A stretch of 64,000 bases of DNA from the NCBI GenBank assembly GCA_937927845.1, contig CALFXE010000234.1:69928-133927 (forward strand), given 5' to 3'. Of the stretch, positions 42,733 through 53,106 are shown in pieces (positions within the stretch are counted from its first letter, which is position 1; each line of letters opens with the position of its first letter). The stretch comes from an uncultured Paludibacter sp. (GTDB lineage: Bacteria > Bacteroidota > Bacteroidia > Bacteroidales > Paludibacteraceae). A program made the translations under genes and the position numbers. The notes beneath the pieces are model-generated. The model saw only the letters and a list, made by a program, of their open reading frames with translations. It was not told the origin of the DNA and did no database searches.

Positions 42733-44076
42733 CTAAACTCCCGTATAATTTCTCGGACTAATCTTCTTTAACTCATTTTTTACAGTTTCCGATACCTTCA
42801 ATCCATCAATAAATTCTTTAATAGACTGTGCATTAATACCTTCATTAGTTCTTGTTAATGCTTTTAAAGCTTCATATGGTTCGGGGTAGCCTTCACGTCT
42901 TAAAATAGTTTGAATCCCTTCAGCCACAACAGCCCATGAATTATCAAGATCTTTATAAATTGCCACTTCATTTAACAGTAATTTATCTAAACCTTTCATC
43001 ATACTCTGACTTGCTATCAATGCATGTGAAAAAGGTACACCGACATTACGTAAAACCGTACTGTCAGTCAAATCACGCTGCAATCTTGAAACAGGTAATT
43101 TTGTTGCCATAAACTCAAAAACTGCATTTGCCACGCCAAGATTACCTTCAGCATTTTCGAAATCTATAGGATTTACCTTATGCGGCATAGCAGACGAACC
43201 AACTTCTCCTGCTTTTATCTTTTGTTTGAAATATTCCATTGATACGTATGTCCATATATCTCTACAAAAATCGATTAGAATTGTATTTATACGTTTCATT
43301 CCATCAAACTGGGCAGCCATATGGTCGTAATTCGATATTTGAGTCGTCCACTGCTCCCTATTCAATCCCAATTTTTCTGAAACGAAAGTATTACCGAATT
43401 TTTTCCAGTCGATAGTAGGATATGCTACGGCATGGGCATTAAAATTACCGGTAGCACCACCAAATTTAGCTGAATCAGGAATAGCTTTTAATAAGGTAAG
43501 TTGTTGATTCAGGCGATGCACATACACCATTATTTCCTTACCTAATCGAGTTGGAGAAGCTGGCTGACCGTGAGTTTTTGCCAACATAGAAACATCGCGC
43601 CATTCATCAGCTAAATATTCCATCATCCTTACTAACTTATACATCTCAGGATAATAAATTTTCTCCATCGCCTCACGTATGGATAATGGTATGGCTGTAT
43701 TATTAATGTCCTGCGAAGTCAGACCAAAGTGAATAAATTCTTTAAATTGCGACAAACCAAAAGCATCAAACTTTTCTTTAATAAAGTATTCAACTGCTTT
43801 AACATCATGGTTTGTAACTTTCTCAATATCTTTAACTCTCTGAGCATCAACCTCTGTAAAATCATGATACACAGACCTTAATCTTGGAAAACTTTCTAAA
43901 GGTACCGATTCTAATTGCTTTAGTGGTATTTCACACAAAGTAATAAAATATTCAATTTCAACTAATACTCTATAACGTATTAACGCATATTCCGAAAAAT
44001 ATGGAGCATAAGGATTGGTTTTAGAGCGATATCTTCCATCAACAGGAGATATGGCATTTAGTTCAGAAAGGCTCAT
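42733..44076 (-). CDS. purB: adenylosuccinate lyase (448 aa)
   Basis: This purine enzyme makes AMP from adenylosuccinate and acts earlier on SAICAR. The fumarase/lyase superfamily signature is at GSSAMPHKVNPIDFENAEG, with the catalytic Ser in its flexible loop. His residues lie in AKTHGQPASPTRLG and in FHFGLTSQD-like EFIHFGLTSQDINN. The start at 44076 (MSLSELNAISPVDGRYR) is preferred; the longer frame to 44121 adds an odd leader. Length agrees with E. coli PurB (456 aa). Confidence 0.95.
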   Translation of the reverse strand: MSLSELNAISPVDGRYRSKTNPYAPYFSEYALIRYRVLVEIEYFITLCEIPLKQLESVPLESFPRLRSVYHDFTEVDAQRVKDIEKVTNHDVKAVEYFIKEKFDAFGLSQFKEFIHFGLTSQDINNTAIPLSIREAMEKIYYPEMYKLVRMMEYLADEWRDVSMLAKTHGQPASPTRLGKEIMVYVHRLNQQLTLLKAIPDSAKFGGATGNFNAHAVAYPTIDWKKFGNTFVSEKLGLNREQWTTQISNYDHMAAQFDGMKRINTILIDFCRDIWTYVSMEYFKQKIKAGEVGSSAMPHKVNPIDFENAEGNLGVANAVFEFMATKLPVSRLQRDLTDSTVLRNVGVPFSHALIASQSMMKGLDKLLLNEVAIYKDLDNSWAVVAEGIQTILRREGYPEPYEALKALTRTNEGINAQSIKEFIDGLKVSETVKNELKKISPRNYTGV

Positions 44077-44219
44077 AATGAGATAGTTAGATATATAATT
44101 AATAATTTTTTGGAAGTGCAAAGTTAATCAAATCTATTGGAAATAAAAAAGAAATTATTGCAGCTTTGCCATATTAAAGCTTTTATATACCTTTGCTAAT
44201 CATTAAAACATCTTAGAAA

Positions 44220-44888
44220 GTGAAATACGTAAAAATTCATAAAGAGGGCAGACTTATTCTATTATGTCTGATTTTTATATTGTTTGCTGTAAACATGTTG
44301 GTTTATCTGCGATTTCCAAATGTTTTATTAGCGATTACAACTATTATCTCAGGTGGGATAATGGTTTTTTTTACTTATTTCTTTCGCAATCCTTCAAGAG
44401 TGGTCGAAATTGATGATCCCAGTCTTGTTGTAGCTCCTGCCGATGGTACAATAGTAGTTGTAGAGCCTACTGAAGAGCTTGAATATTTTGGAGATAAGCG
44501 CATTCAAGTCTCAATTTTCATGTCGGTATTCGATGTGCATGCCAACTGGTATCCTATTGCCGGTAAGGTACTTATGACAAAACATCACAAAGGTCGACAT
44601 CTTGCTGCATATCTTCCAAAATCAAGTCACGAAAACGAGCGTTCGACAATTATCATAGAGACTCCCTCAAAAACACAAATACTTGTTCGACAAATAGCTG
44701 GTGCTTTAGCTCGCAGGATTGTAACTTATGCACATGCCGACAAATCATGTCATCTCAACGAACATCTTGGTTTTATAAAATTCGGTTCAAGAGTCGATTT
44801 ATACCTACCATTAGATGCAGAGATTTTTGTCAAAGTAGGAGAAGAAACAACAGGTAACGAAACAATCATTGCACGATTAAACGAGTAG
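44220..44888 (+). CDS. psd: phosphatidylserine decarboxylase, short form (222 aa)
   Basis: The enzyme makes phosphatidylethanolamine. Two membrane segments lie at the N-terminus (about 10-50), followed by VVAPADGTIVVVEP and VHANWYPIAGKV. The proenzyme cleavage motif is the GS in IKFGSRVDLYLP (about residue 189), where self-cleavage makes the pyruvoyl group. The start is GTG at 44220. This is the compact PSD-B type seen in Bacteroidetes. It diverges from purB. Confidence 0.9.
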   Translation: MKYVKIHKEGRLILLCLIFILFAVNMLVYLRFPNVLLAITTIISGGIMVFFTYFFRNPSRVVEIDDPSLVVAPADGTIVVVEPTEELEYFGDKRIQVSIFMSVFDVHANWYPIAGKVLMTKHHKGRHLAAYLPKSSHENERSTIIIETPSKTQILVRQIAGALARRIVTYAHADKSCHLNEHLGFIKFGSRVDLYLPLDAEIFVKVGEETTGNETIIARLNE

Positions 44889-44909
44889 GGACGTGTCGCG
44901 ACACGTCCC
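44888..44909. repeat. 22-bp perfect palindrome
   Basis: GGGACGTGTCG is followed directly by its reverse complement CGACACGTCCC, starting at the last base of the psd stop codon. It may act as terminator stem for psd, but the zero-length loop and sequence style point to a dispersed palindromic element. Confidence 0.6.
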
Positions 44910-44953
44910 CACAAATCCCAACCAATATAAAAATATAGGAATTTAAAAACAAT

Positions 44954-45832
44954 ATGAACAAATACGAAGAATTATTCAAAAAATACAACTGCGAAATCAG
45001 CGATGCATCAGTTGAAAAGGAAGTTAAGTTGATACTTGACAAACATTTAAAAGAAAACATGAATACTGATGTTTACAAGCAGTGTTTGAACTTAATTGAT
45101 CTTACTTCTTTAAACGGCACAGATACGGAAGAACAAATATATGAGATGGTGCAAAAGGTAAATAAATTTCAGGAATCATATCCTGATTTACCAAATGTTG
45201 GTGCTATTTGTGTATATCCTGCTCTTGTTTCAGTTGTTAAGGAAAACTTAACTGAGGATATAGGCATCGCTTCGGTAGCAGCTGGTTTTCCTTCATCTCA
45301 AACTTTCATCGAAGTTAAAATTGCCGAAACATCAATGGCTGTTATGGAAGGTGCAAGCGAAATTGATGTGGTGATTTCTATCGGAAAGTTTTTGTCGGAA
45401 GAATATGAGACTGTTTATGAGGAACTTGCAGAGATAAAATCAGCATGTCGTGATGCTCACCTTAAAATAATTATTGAATCTGGTGATTTGAAGAGTGCAT
45501 CTAATATTAAGAAGGCGTCTCTATTGTCTATGGCTGCTGGAGCTGATTTCATCAAGACTTCAACAGGCAAAACACCGGTGGCAGCAACACCATTTGCTAC
45601 ATATGTTATGTGTAAAGCTATAAAAGAATGGCACGAACAAACCGGAGAAAAAGTTGGATACAAACCGGCAGGAGGTATAGTAACAACCGAAGAAGCTGTG
45701 GTACACTACACTATCGTAAAAGAAATTCTTGGAAAAGAGTGGCTGAATAATAAGTTATTCAGATTAGGTGCAAGCAGATTAGCTAACAATCTTTTAAGTT
45801 CTATTTTAGGAAAAGAAGAAAAGTATTTTTAA
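44954..45832 (+). CDS. deoC: deoxyribose-phosphate aldolase (292 aa)
   Basis: The enzyme splits deoxyribose-5-phosphate to glyceraldehyde-3-phosphate and acetaldehyde. The Schiff-base Lys is in ADFIKTSTGKT (about residue 200), and the second Lys lies in VGYKPAGGI (about 237). ASEIDVVISIGKFL supplies the conserved Asp. An N-terminal extension of some 60 residues is usual for the longer class of DeoC in Bacteroidetes. It stops 4 bp into the end of the next, convergent gene. Confidence 0.93.
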   Translation: MNKYEELFKKYNCEISDASVEKEVKLILDKHLKENMNTDVYKQCLNLIDLTSLNGTDTEEQIYEMVQKVNKFQESYPDLPNVGAICVYPALVSVVKENLTEDIGIASVAAGFPSSQTFIEVKIAETSMAVMEGASEIDVVISIGKFLSEEYETVYEELAEIKSACRDAHLKIIIESGDLKSASNIKKASLLSMAAGADFIKTSTGKTPVAATPFATYVMCKAIKEWHEQTGEKVGYKPAGGIVTTEEAVVHYTIVKEILGKEWLNNKLFRLGASRLANNLLSSILGKEEKYF

Positions 45833-46803
45833 TTTTCTCTCGTAACTGCAAATTCAACGCAATCTATTAGAGCTTTTTTATATTGATTATCTTCAAAGCC
45901 ATTGAGTTCTTCGATGGCTTTATTTTTAAATTCTTCCATACGTGTTTTTGCATATGCAACTCCCCCGTTTGATATTGCAAAATCCGTGATATACTTGATA
46001 TTCTCCTCTGAATAATCTTGTTTCTTTAAAATTGACTGAATTGTTTTCTGAGTATCTTTATCTGCATTATTCAATGCGTAAATTAAAGGTAAAGTTATTT
46101 TCCCATCACGAACATCATTTCCTGTGGGTTTTCCTATTTTTATATCATTGTAATAGTCAAATATATCGTCTTTTATCTGAAAACAATAGCCAAGATATTC
46201 ACCATATTTCATTAATCGCTCAATACTGCCTTCATCTGCTCCTGCTGATAAAGCCCCGACCTGTGTACATACTGCAAACAAAAATGCAGTTTTCTTTTGA
46301 ATTATACTGAAATATTCATCTTCCGACAAATCGGAATATTTTGTAGTTTTAAGCTGAAGTATCTCTCCATCAGCTAATTGTTTGCCTATAAACGCAACAG
46401 ACTTCAACATATTGAGATTGTTGGTTTTGGCAACTTGCGAAAGAGCAACCGACAACATATAATCTCCTGATAACACTGCCACCTTATTTCCCCAGCGATC
46501 ATTAACCGACTGTCTACCACGCCTTTCGTAAGTATCATCAACTACATCATCATGAATTAAACTTGCTGTATGTAGTAATTCTAAAGCTATAGCTCCGTGG
46601 ATTGCCGACATATTTACCTCACCTATCAGTTTTGCTGAAATTAACACTAATGTAGGACGAAGTTTTTTACCTGAGCGTTCTAAAATATAAGAATTAACTC
46701 CCTTCAAAATAGGATTATCTGACTCTAAACTCGATATAAGCGTTTTGTCAAATAAATCCAATTCCGTTGCAACTAATTCTTTTATGTTATCAATAAGATT
46801 CAT
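45829..46803 (-). CDS. polyprenyl diphosphate synthase (324 aa)
   Basis: This isoprenoid chain elongation enzyme probably makes the side chain of menaquinone. The first Asp-rich motif is in SLIHDDVVDDTYERRG (about residues 82-97), and the second is in FQIKDDIFDYYND (about 210). The remaining conserved parts (GKKLRPTLVLISAKL, then GKPTGNDVRDGKITLP) are present. It is of octaprenyl synthase (IspB) type; chain length cannot be read with certainty. The gene is convergent with deoC, with a 4-bp overlap. Confidence 0.9.
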   Translation of the reverse strand: MNLIDNIKELVATELDLFDKTLISSLESDNPILKGVNSYILERSGKKLRPTLVLISAKLIGEVNMSAIHGAIALELLHTASLIHDDVVDDTYERRGRQSVNDRWGNKVAVLSGDYMLSVALSQVAKTNNLNMLKSVAFIGKQLADGEILQLKTTKYSDLSEDEYFSIIQKKTAFLFAVCTQVGALSAGADEGSIERLMKYGEYLGYCFQIKDDIFDYYNDIKIGKPTGNDVRDGKITLPLIYALNNADKDTQKTIQSILKKQDYSEENIKYITDFAISNGGVAYAKTRMEEFKNKAIEELNGFEDNQYKKALIDCVEFAVTREN

Positions 46804-46993
46804 TATATATTTCTTCTTCGGAAGCTACAAAAGTAAGCAATTTTGTTATAAGTGGATAATTTCGGCTTTAAAAATGAATTAATTTTAATTACTTTTACAG
46901 TCAGAAACAAAAAATCATTATTAAAATCCTGTTTAGAGCTTATAAAGTTAGATATTTAAACAAAATAATCTCAAAACTGTTCAAATCCACAAA

Positions 46994-49864
46994 ATGAAAA
47001 AACTCTTTTTAATTGATGCATATGCAATTATTTATAGAGCATATTACGCTTTTATAAGATCACCAAGAACTAATTCAAAAGGATTAAATACCTCTGCAAT
47101 TTTTGGTTTTGTCAATATGCTTGAAGATGTTCTTAAACGGGAACAGCCTACACATATTGCTGTGGCTTTCGACCCTCCCGGTCCGACTTTCCGGCATGAT
47201 GCGTTTGAAGACTATAAAGCTCAGCGTGAATCAACCCCTGAAGATATCAAAAAATCTGTTCCATATATAAAGGATATAATTAAGGCTTACAATATTCCTA
47301 TTCTCGAAATTATGGGTTTCGAAGCTGATGATGTTATAGGTACAATTGCTAAAAAGGCTGAAAAAGAGGGTTTTGAAGTATATATGCTTACTCCGGATAA
47401 AGATTATGGTCAACTTGTGTCAGAATATGTTTTTATGTATCGTCCGCGTTACAATGGTGGATATGAAACATTAGGACCAGAAGAAATAAGAGCCAAATAT
47501 GATTTAGAATCTCATCTGCAAGTCATTGATATGCTTGGTTTAATGGGCGATGCATCAGATAATATACCCGGTTGTCCCGGTGTAGGCGAGAAGACCGCAA
47601 TAAAACTTCTAAAGGAATTTGGCAGTATTGATGCTTTATTAGCGAGAACTGATGAAATTAAAGGTACGCTAAAATCTAAAATTGAAGAGAATAAAGAGCA
47701 AATATTGTTTTCAAAATTTCTTGCTACTATTAAAACTGATGTTCCTGTTGAGTTTAATGCAGATGCGTGTGTTGTAGAACAAATAGACGAACCTGCATTA
47801 AAGGCTTTGTTTGACGAACTGGAGTTTAGAACTATGTCGGCAAATAAGTTCGGGAATGTATTTACCTCTCTCCCACCCGATCAGCCTGTTTCTCGCATTC
47901 AGTTTGCTCCCAAAAAAGCAAAAGGTGGTCAGATGTCTTTATTTGATGATGAAGAAAATTCGACGGAAGCAACTGAGCCTCAAAAGGAAACTATAAAAAG
48001 CACAGAAGATTCTAAATCGGTGATAATTCCACAGGATATTTTAGAAAGCGGTTTGAATAGCATATACACCACCCCACATGAATATCATTTAATCGACACT
48101 AAAGCTAAAAGATTGAATCTTATTTCACAGTTATTCATGCAAAAGGCTGTTTGTTTCGATACAGAAACTACCGGTGTTGATGTGTTTCAAGCATCTTTAG
48201 TAGGATTATCTTTTTGCTATAAAAAGGGAGAAGCATTTTATGTTCCGCTACCATCTGATGATAAAGAATGTGCCGACATTCTCAATGAATTCAAGGCATT
48301 CTTTCAGACTGAGCAAATCGTAAAAATAGGGCAAAACATAAAATTCGACCTGTTGATGCTGACGATGTATGGTATTGAGCTAAAGGGTAAGCTATTCGAT
48401 ACAATGATTGCTCATTATTTAGTGCAACCCGAACTTCGTCACGGTATGGATTATTTAGCTGAGATACTGCTGCAATACAAGACTATACACTATGAAGATT
48501 TAGTTGGTGAAAAAGGTAAAAATCAAAAAGACATACGTAATGTACCAATTGAGCATCTTAAAGACTATGCAGCCGAAGATGCAGATATAACTTTCCAACT
48601 TAAAGAGATATTAGAAGCTAAAATCATTGAAAACAACCTCGAAACATTATTTTATGACATTGAAATGCCATTGATGAAAGTATTGGCAAAAATGGAATTT
48701 AATGGTGTCAGAATTGATGCTGATGCACTTCGTCAAAGCTCCATAATCTTAACCGAAGAAATGCTTCGTCTCGAAAAGTCTATTCACGATTTAATTGGTT
48801 TCGAATTTAACGTATCATCTCCGGCGCAAGTAGGCGAAGTTTTGTTTGATCATTTGAAAATAGACGAAAAAGCTAAGAAAACAAAAACCGGGCAGTACTC
48901 CACATCTGAAGATATACTTGAAAAACTTGTATCCAAGCATCCTGTGGTTAGTATGATATTAGATTACAGAGGATTAAAAAAGCTACTTAGTACATATATC
49001 GATGCATTGCCACTGATGATAAACCCACGAACCGGCAAGATACATACTTCTTTTAATCAAACGGTCGTATCAACAGGCAGATTAAGTTCTACAAATCCAA
49101 ATTTACAAAACATACCTATCAGAGATTCTCAGGGTAAAGAAATCAGAAAGGCTTTTATCCCTGATGATGGTGAAGTATTCCTTAGTGCCGACTATTCACA
49201 AATAGAATTGAGGATAATGGCACATTTGAGTAATGACGAACATATGATTTCTGCATTTAAAAGCGGTTATGATATACATACCGCAACAGCAGCTAAAATT
49301 TTCAAAGTAGATATGGAGAAGGTAGATTCGGATATGCGCAGAAAAGCGAAGACAGCAAACTTCGGTATTATCTACGGCATATCAACTTTTGGTTTGGCTG
49401 ACAGATTAAATATCTCACGCTCAGAAGCTAAAGAGTTGATTGATGGATATTTTGCAACTTATCCTGCTGTCAAAACATATATGGATAATATCATTCAGGA
49501 AGCTAAAGATAAGGGATATGTAGAAACAATTTTCGGAAGGAAAAGATATTTAAACGACATAAATTCCCAAAACAGCATAGTAAGAGGTTATGCAGAAAGG
49601 AATGCCATCAATGCTCCAATACAAGGTTCTGCCGCAGATATTATTAAAATTGCCATGATTAAAATTCAAGATAGAATAAGTAGAGAACACCTAAGTACTA
49701 AGATGATAATGCAGGTACACGACGAATTAAACTTTTCTGTACCGCAGGATGAGATAGAATATGTAAGGAGATTAGTTGCTGAAGAAATGGAAAATTCCGT
49801 AAACCTGAAAGTCAAGTTGATTGCTGATTGCGGTACAGGTGCTAATTGGTTGGAAGCGCATTAA
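46994..49864 (+). CDS. polA: DNA polymerase I (956 aa)
   Basis: Three domains are present: an N-terminal 5' nuclease (KKLFLIDAYAIIYRAYYA; GLMGDASDNIPGCPGVGEKTA), a 3'-5' exonuclease with a complete first motif (CFDTETTGVDVF, about residue 393), and the family A polymerase with motif A (FLSADYSQIELRIMAHLS), motif B (RRKAKTANFGIIYGIS) and motif C (MQVHDELNF). The 3'-5' exonuclease looks active, unlike in some family members. It fills Okazaki gaps and repairs DNA. A stem-loop follows the stop. Confidence 0.97.
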   Translation: MKKLFLIDAYAIIYRAYYAFIRSPRTNSKGLNTSAIFGFVNMLEDVLKREQPTHIAVAFDPPGPTFRHDAFEDYKAQRESTPEDIKKSVPYIKDIIKAYNIPILEIMGFEADDVIGTIAKKAEKEGFEVYMLTPDKDYGQLVSEYVFMYRPRYNGGYETLGPEEIRAKYDLESHLQVIDMLGLMGDASDNIPGCPGVGEKTAIKLLKEFGSIDALLARTDEIKGTLKSKIEENKEQILFSKFLATIKTDVPVEFNADACVVEQIDEPALKALFDELEFRTMSANKFGNVFTSLPPDQPVSRIQFAPKKAKGGQMSLFDDEENSTEATEPQKETIKSTEDSKSVIIPQDILESGLNSIYTTPHEYHLIDTKAKRLNLISQLFMQKAVCFDTETTGVDVFQASLVGLSFCYKKGEAFYVPLPSDDKECADILNEFKAFFQTEQIVKIGQNIKFDLLMLTMYGIELKGKLFDTMIAHYLVQPELRHGMDYLAEILLQYKTIHYEDLVGEKGKNQKDIRNVPIEHLKDYAAEDADITFQLKEILEAKIIENNLETLFYDIEMPLMKVLAKMEFNGVRIDADALRQSSIILTEEMLRLEKSIHDLIGFEFNVSSPAQVGEVLFDHLKIDEKAKKTKTGQYSTSEDILEKLVSKHPVVSMILDYRGLKKLLSTYIDALPLMINPRTGKIHTSFNQTVVSTGRLSSTNPNLQNIPIRDSQGKEIRKAFIPDDGEVFLSADYSQIELRIMAHLSNDEHMISAFKSGYDIHTATAAKIFKVDMEKVDSDMRRKAKTANFGIIYGISTFGLADRLNISRSEAKELIDGYFATYPAVKTYMDNIIQEAKDKGYVETIFGRKRYLNDINSQNSIVRGYAERNAINAPIQGSAADIIKIAMIKIQDRISREHLSTKMIMQVHDELNFSVPQDEIEYVRRLVAEEMENSVNLKVKLIADCGTGANWLEAH

Positions 49865-49867
49865 AGC

Positions 49868-49898
49868 GAGAGGGCACCCTTTTATAGGATGCCCTCTC
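49868..49898 (+). terminator. stem-loop after polA
   Basis: GAGAGGGCA (49868-49876) pairs perfectly with TGCCCTCTC (49890-49898). It begins 3 bp after the polA stop. The T run is weak, so termination is probable rather than certain. Confidence 0.7.
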
Positions 49899-50643
49899 TG
49901 ACATAAATTTGTATGTTAATCCTTGAAGTTCTGTTCAATTGGTAGTTCTATCCGTTCTTATCTCTTTATATAGAGCTGATGCTGGCAAATCATTCAAATT
50001 TTCACAACACATACATGTTCTGAGCTAGATCTCGGTTTTATCCGTTCTCTAAATTTGTATGAATATTAAACTACGTGACTTTTATTCTTTTGTGCTGCAT
50101 CGTTGGGAATCTGTCGTATCGATTTAATCTCCTTTTGGATATTTTCTCTTCAACCAGAATTCAATGAAAGTGACGAATCACTTACGATTTCCTTCATTCC
50201 TAACTACCCGGCTTTCTTACCTTTTTATAGATAAGCTACGTTTTTATTCAAAACGAACAATTATTTGTAAGTCTGATGGTTTTTGAATCTCTTCAGCTGA
50301 CATTTAATCTCAACCATATTTTTTTGTACAACCTCCGCTTGCGTTCGCTTACGGTTTTGAAGACTAAAAACATAGGCAATTGATCAACTGTACATCTTCA
50401 TTTTTCCAAACCTCATCCGTAGTTTGTCTTTTTAAACTACTTATCTCAAATCAGAAAGTCAAAGAACGCTTAACATATTCATTTATGTCTTAAGCCTAAG
50501 CTTGTGATGCAAATATATATCATGAATTATATATCTTCCAAATTTTTTCATCCATATATATCAACAACTTATAAACAGAAGTTATCAACAGTCTATACAA
50601 CTGAATATCAACACCAAGTGCTCCAACTTGTTAATAACTGAAT
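49899..50643. other. long intergenic region between polA and rplQ
   Basis: No coding frame is supported in about 745 bp. It is AT-rich, with repeated GGTTTTATCCGTTCT-like words (near 49945 and 50030). Three TATCAACA-type words lie near its right end (50558-50620), which resemble degenerate DnaA boxes but do not form an origin-like cluster. A structured RNA cannot be excluded. Confidence 0.4.
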
Positions 50644-50650
50644 AAAAAAA

Positions 50651-50679
50651 AGAGCGTTATATTTTTATATTAACGCTCT
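50651..50679 (-). terminator. intrinsic terminator of the ribosomal protein operon
   Basis: On the minus strand AGAGCGTTA and TAACGCTCT form the stem and are followed by TTTTTTTT. It lies 23 bp after the rplQ stop and ends the leftward operon that enters from the right edge. Confidence 0.9.
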
Positions 50680-50701
50680 GATATTTTCAATTCACAAGAC
50701 C

Positions 50702-51277
50702 CTATTCTTCTTTTTTCTCTTCAACTGTTGTTTCTTCCGTTTGTACTGTATCAACTACAGGTTCTTCAACGGTAGGCTCAGTAGCAACTACTTCCTCAAC
50801 TACTTTTTCTTCTTTTACAGATGCTGTGGTTTCCGGAGCAGTAGCTTCACTTACTTTCTTAACTGAAGAACGACGTGTACGTGCTGCCTTCTTAACTGCT
50901 TTCTCCTTCAACATGTTTTCGTTGTAATCCACAAGCTCAATGATACACATTTCTGCATTGTCACCAAAACGAAAACCGGTTCTTAATATACGAGTATAAC
51001 CTCCGGGACGATCAGCAATTTTCTGAGAAATATTTTGGAATAACTCTGTTACTGCTTCTTTATTTTGCAGATAACTAAACACAGTACGACGAGAATTTGT
51101 TGTATCTTCTTTTGATTTTGTCAATAATGGTTCAACATACACACGCAATGCCTTAGCTTTAGCAAGAGTTGTAGAAATTCTCTTGTGTCGAATCAAAGAA
51201 ATTGCCATGTTAGCCATCATTGATTTACGATGTGCCGATGTACGGCTTAAATGATTGAATTTTTTATTATGTCTCAT
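50702..51277 (-). CDS. rplQ: ribosomal protein L17 with acidic tail (191 aa)
   Basis: The L17 core (residues 1 to about 120: MRHNKKFNHLSRTSAHRKSM and GYTRILRTGFRFGDNAEM) is followed by a Lys/Arg patch (KKAARTRRSS) and about 50 residues rich in Glu, Val and Thr. E. coli L17 has 127 residues; long acidic tails occur in Bacteroidetes. It is the last gene of the operon and directly follows rpoA. Confidence 0.96.
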   Translation of the reverse strand: MRHNKKFNHLSRTSAHRKSMMANMAISLIRHKRISTTLAKAKALRVYVEPLLTKSKEDTTNSRRTVFSYLQNKEAVTELFQNISQKIADRPGGYTRILRTGFRFGDNAEMCIIELVDYNENMLKEKAVKKAARTRRSSVKKVSEATAPETTASVKEEKVVEEVVATEPTVEEPVVDTVQTEETTVEEKKEE

Positions 51278-51281
51278 TTCC

Positions 51282-52274
51282 TTATTCTTTATCTAATTTA
51301 TACTTGGATATATCCATTCCAAAGGACAAATTCAAGCTTTCAAGTTTTTCCTCTAATTCTGTAAGAGATTTTTTTCCGAAATTGCGGAACTTCAATAAAT
51401 CGTGACGATGATAACTTACAAGCTGTCCTAATGTTTCAACATCAGCTGCTTTTAAGCAGTTTAATGCACGAACTGTCAAAGCTAAATCAGTAAGCTTTGT
51501 CTTTAACATCTGACGCATATGTAAATACTCTTCATCAAAATCACTTGTAGTGTCAGCTTCAACTACCTCAAGTGAGATCTTCTCATCAGAGAAAAGCATA
51601 AAATGATGAATCAATATTTTGGCAGCTTCTTTTAATGCCTCTTTTGGATGAATCGATCCGTCTGTGTCAATTTCAAAAACAAGTTTTTCGTAGTCAGTAA
51701 CCTGCTCAACTCTATAGTTCTCAACTGTATATTTTACATTCTTAATAGGTGTAAATATAGCGTCAATAGGTATAACGTTTATTTCTCCGGTAGTTCCTTT
51801 TCCTTCGTCAGCAGGTAAATAACCTCTTCCTTTGTTGACGGTTATATCCATATGAAAATTAGTAGTAGGCTCCATTTCGCATATTACCAACTCAGGGTTC
51901 AATACTTCAAAACCTGTAAAAAATCTCCCAATATCACCTGCTTTGAATACATTTGTACCGGTAGCATTAACAGTAACCTTTTCTTGTTCTATCTCATCTA
52001 CAATCTGTTTGAACCTAACTTGTTTTAAATTCAAAATTATATTGGTAACATCATCAATAACTCCGGGTATAGTTGAATATTCATGATCTATTCCCTCAAT
52101 TTTAATAGACGTGATTGCAAAGCCTTCTAATGATGACAATAGAATTCTACGCAATGCATTACCTATTGTGATACCGTAACCTGGTTCCAGCGGACGAAAT
52201 TCGAACTTTCCATGAAAATTGTCAGCCTCAAGCATGATTACTTTATCGGGTTTTTGAAACGCTAATATTGCCAT
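51282..52274 (-). CDS. rpoA: RNA polymerase alpha subunit (330 aa)
   Basis: The N-terminal dimerisation domain (PLEPGYGITIGNALRRILLS) and C-terminal domain (TVRALNCLKAADVETLGQLV, then FRNFGKKSLTELEEKL) are both present. The alpha CTD contacts promoter upstream DNA and activators. Length is standard. It lies between rpsD and rplQ, the usual order, with 4- to 11-bp gaps. Confidence 0.98.
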   Translation of the reverse strand: MAILAFQKPDKVIMLEADNFHGKFEFRPLEPGYGITIGNALRRILLSSLEGFAITSIKIEGIDHEYSTIPGVIDDVTNIILNLKQVRFKQIVDEIEQEKVTVNATGTNVFKAGDIGRFFTGFEVLNPELVICEMEPTTNFHMDITVNKGRGYLPADEGKGTTGEINVIPIDAIFTPIKNVKYTVENYRVEQVTDYEKLVFEIDTDGSIHPKEALKEAAKILIHHFMLFSDEKISLEVVEADTTSDFDEEYLHMRQMLKTKLTDLALTVRALNCLKAADVETLGQLVSYHRHDLLKFRNFGKKSLTELEEKLESLNLSFGMDISKYKLDKE

Positions 52275-52285
52275 GATTTCACTTG

Positions 52286-52891
52286 TTATTTTGAGTACAA
52301 CTCAACGATTAATTGTTCTTTAATATTTTCCGGAATATCTTCGCGCTCAGGCACATGAATATATGTACCGGACACAGCTGCTTCATTCCATTCTATCCAT
52401 GGGTATTTAGAATGATTAAATCCATTCAAAGACTCAGCGATTACCAACATTGACTTATCTTTCTCGCGCACGGCAATTACCTGACCGGGGCGCACTTGAT
52501 ATGAAGGTATATTAACAACCTTTCCATCAACAGTAATATGTTTATGACTTACTAACTGACGTGCACCTGCGCGTGTTGGAGCAAATCCTAAACGATATAC
52601 GATATTGTCTAATCTACTTTCAAGTAATTGTAATAATATAACACCGGTTACACCAGGATTACTTTGTGCCTTTTCATACATTCTACGGAATTGTCTTTCC
52701 AAAACTCCGTATGTGTATTTAGCCTTTTGTTTCTCGCGTAACTGAATTCCGTATTCAGAAGTCTTCTTACGACGATTATTTCCATGTTGACCGGGAGGAT
52801 AATTCTTTTTCGAAAGCACTTTGTCTGGTCCGAAAATAGCCTCACCGAACTTACGGGCAATTTTTGATTTTGGTCCTATATATCTAGCCAT
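52286..52891 (-). CDS. rpsD: ribosomal protein S4 (201 aa)
   Basis: The sequence has the S4 N-terminal region (MARYIGPKSKIARKFGEAIF) and the S4 RNA-binding domain (SRLDNIVYRLGFAPTRAGAR, QLVSHKHITVDGK). The N-terminal zinc cysteines of the C+ form are absent. S4 is a primary 16S binder. It stands between rpsK and rpoA, as in most bacteria. Confidence 0.97.
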   Translation of the reverse strand: MARYIGPKSKIARKFGEAIFGPDKVLSKKNYPPGQHGNNRRKKTSEYGIQLREKQKAKYTYGVLERQFRRMYEKAQSNPGVTGVILLQLLESRLDNIVYRLGFAPTRAGARQLVSHKHITVDGKVVNIPSYQVRPGQVIAVREKDKSMLVIAESLNGFNHSKYPWIEWNEAAVSGTYIHVPEREDIPENIKEQLIVELYSK

Positions 52892-53015
52892 TTTATTTAA
52901 AAATTTTTTTTACTTTGTTTATATTCGTCCACCGGAGACAACCAATTAAAATCGTTACAGCCGCGGTTGTAGAGAGGTTAAAAACACAACCCAAAACAAT
53001 TTTCATCAATTAAAA

Positions 53016-53106
53016 ACCTAAGGACATTTACAATTTTATTATTTACAATTTACAATTTTAATCTTCGCATAAATAGTAAATAGTAAATTGATAAATGGTA
53101 AATAAT
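53016..53106. repeat. AT-rich short repeat cluster
   Basis: Copies of TTTACAATTT and AAATAGTAAATAGTAAATT fill the gap between rpsK and rpsD. They match the word set near 40620 and 59100, and interrupt an otherwise tight operon. Confidence 0.5.

Noticed and set aside
50558..50640. TATCAACA words as a possible replication origin
   Set aside because: There are only three degenerate boxes, no dnaA gene nearby and no typical spacing.
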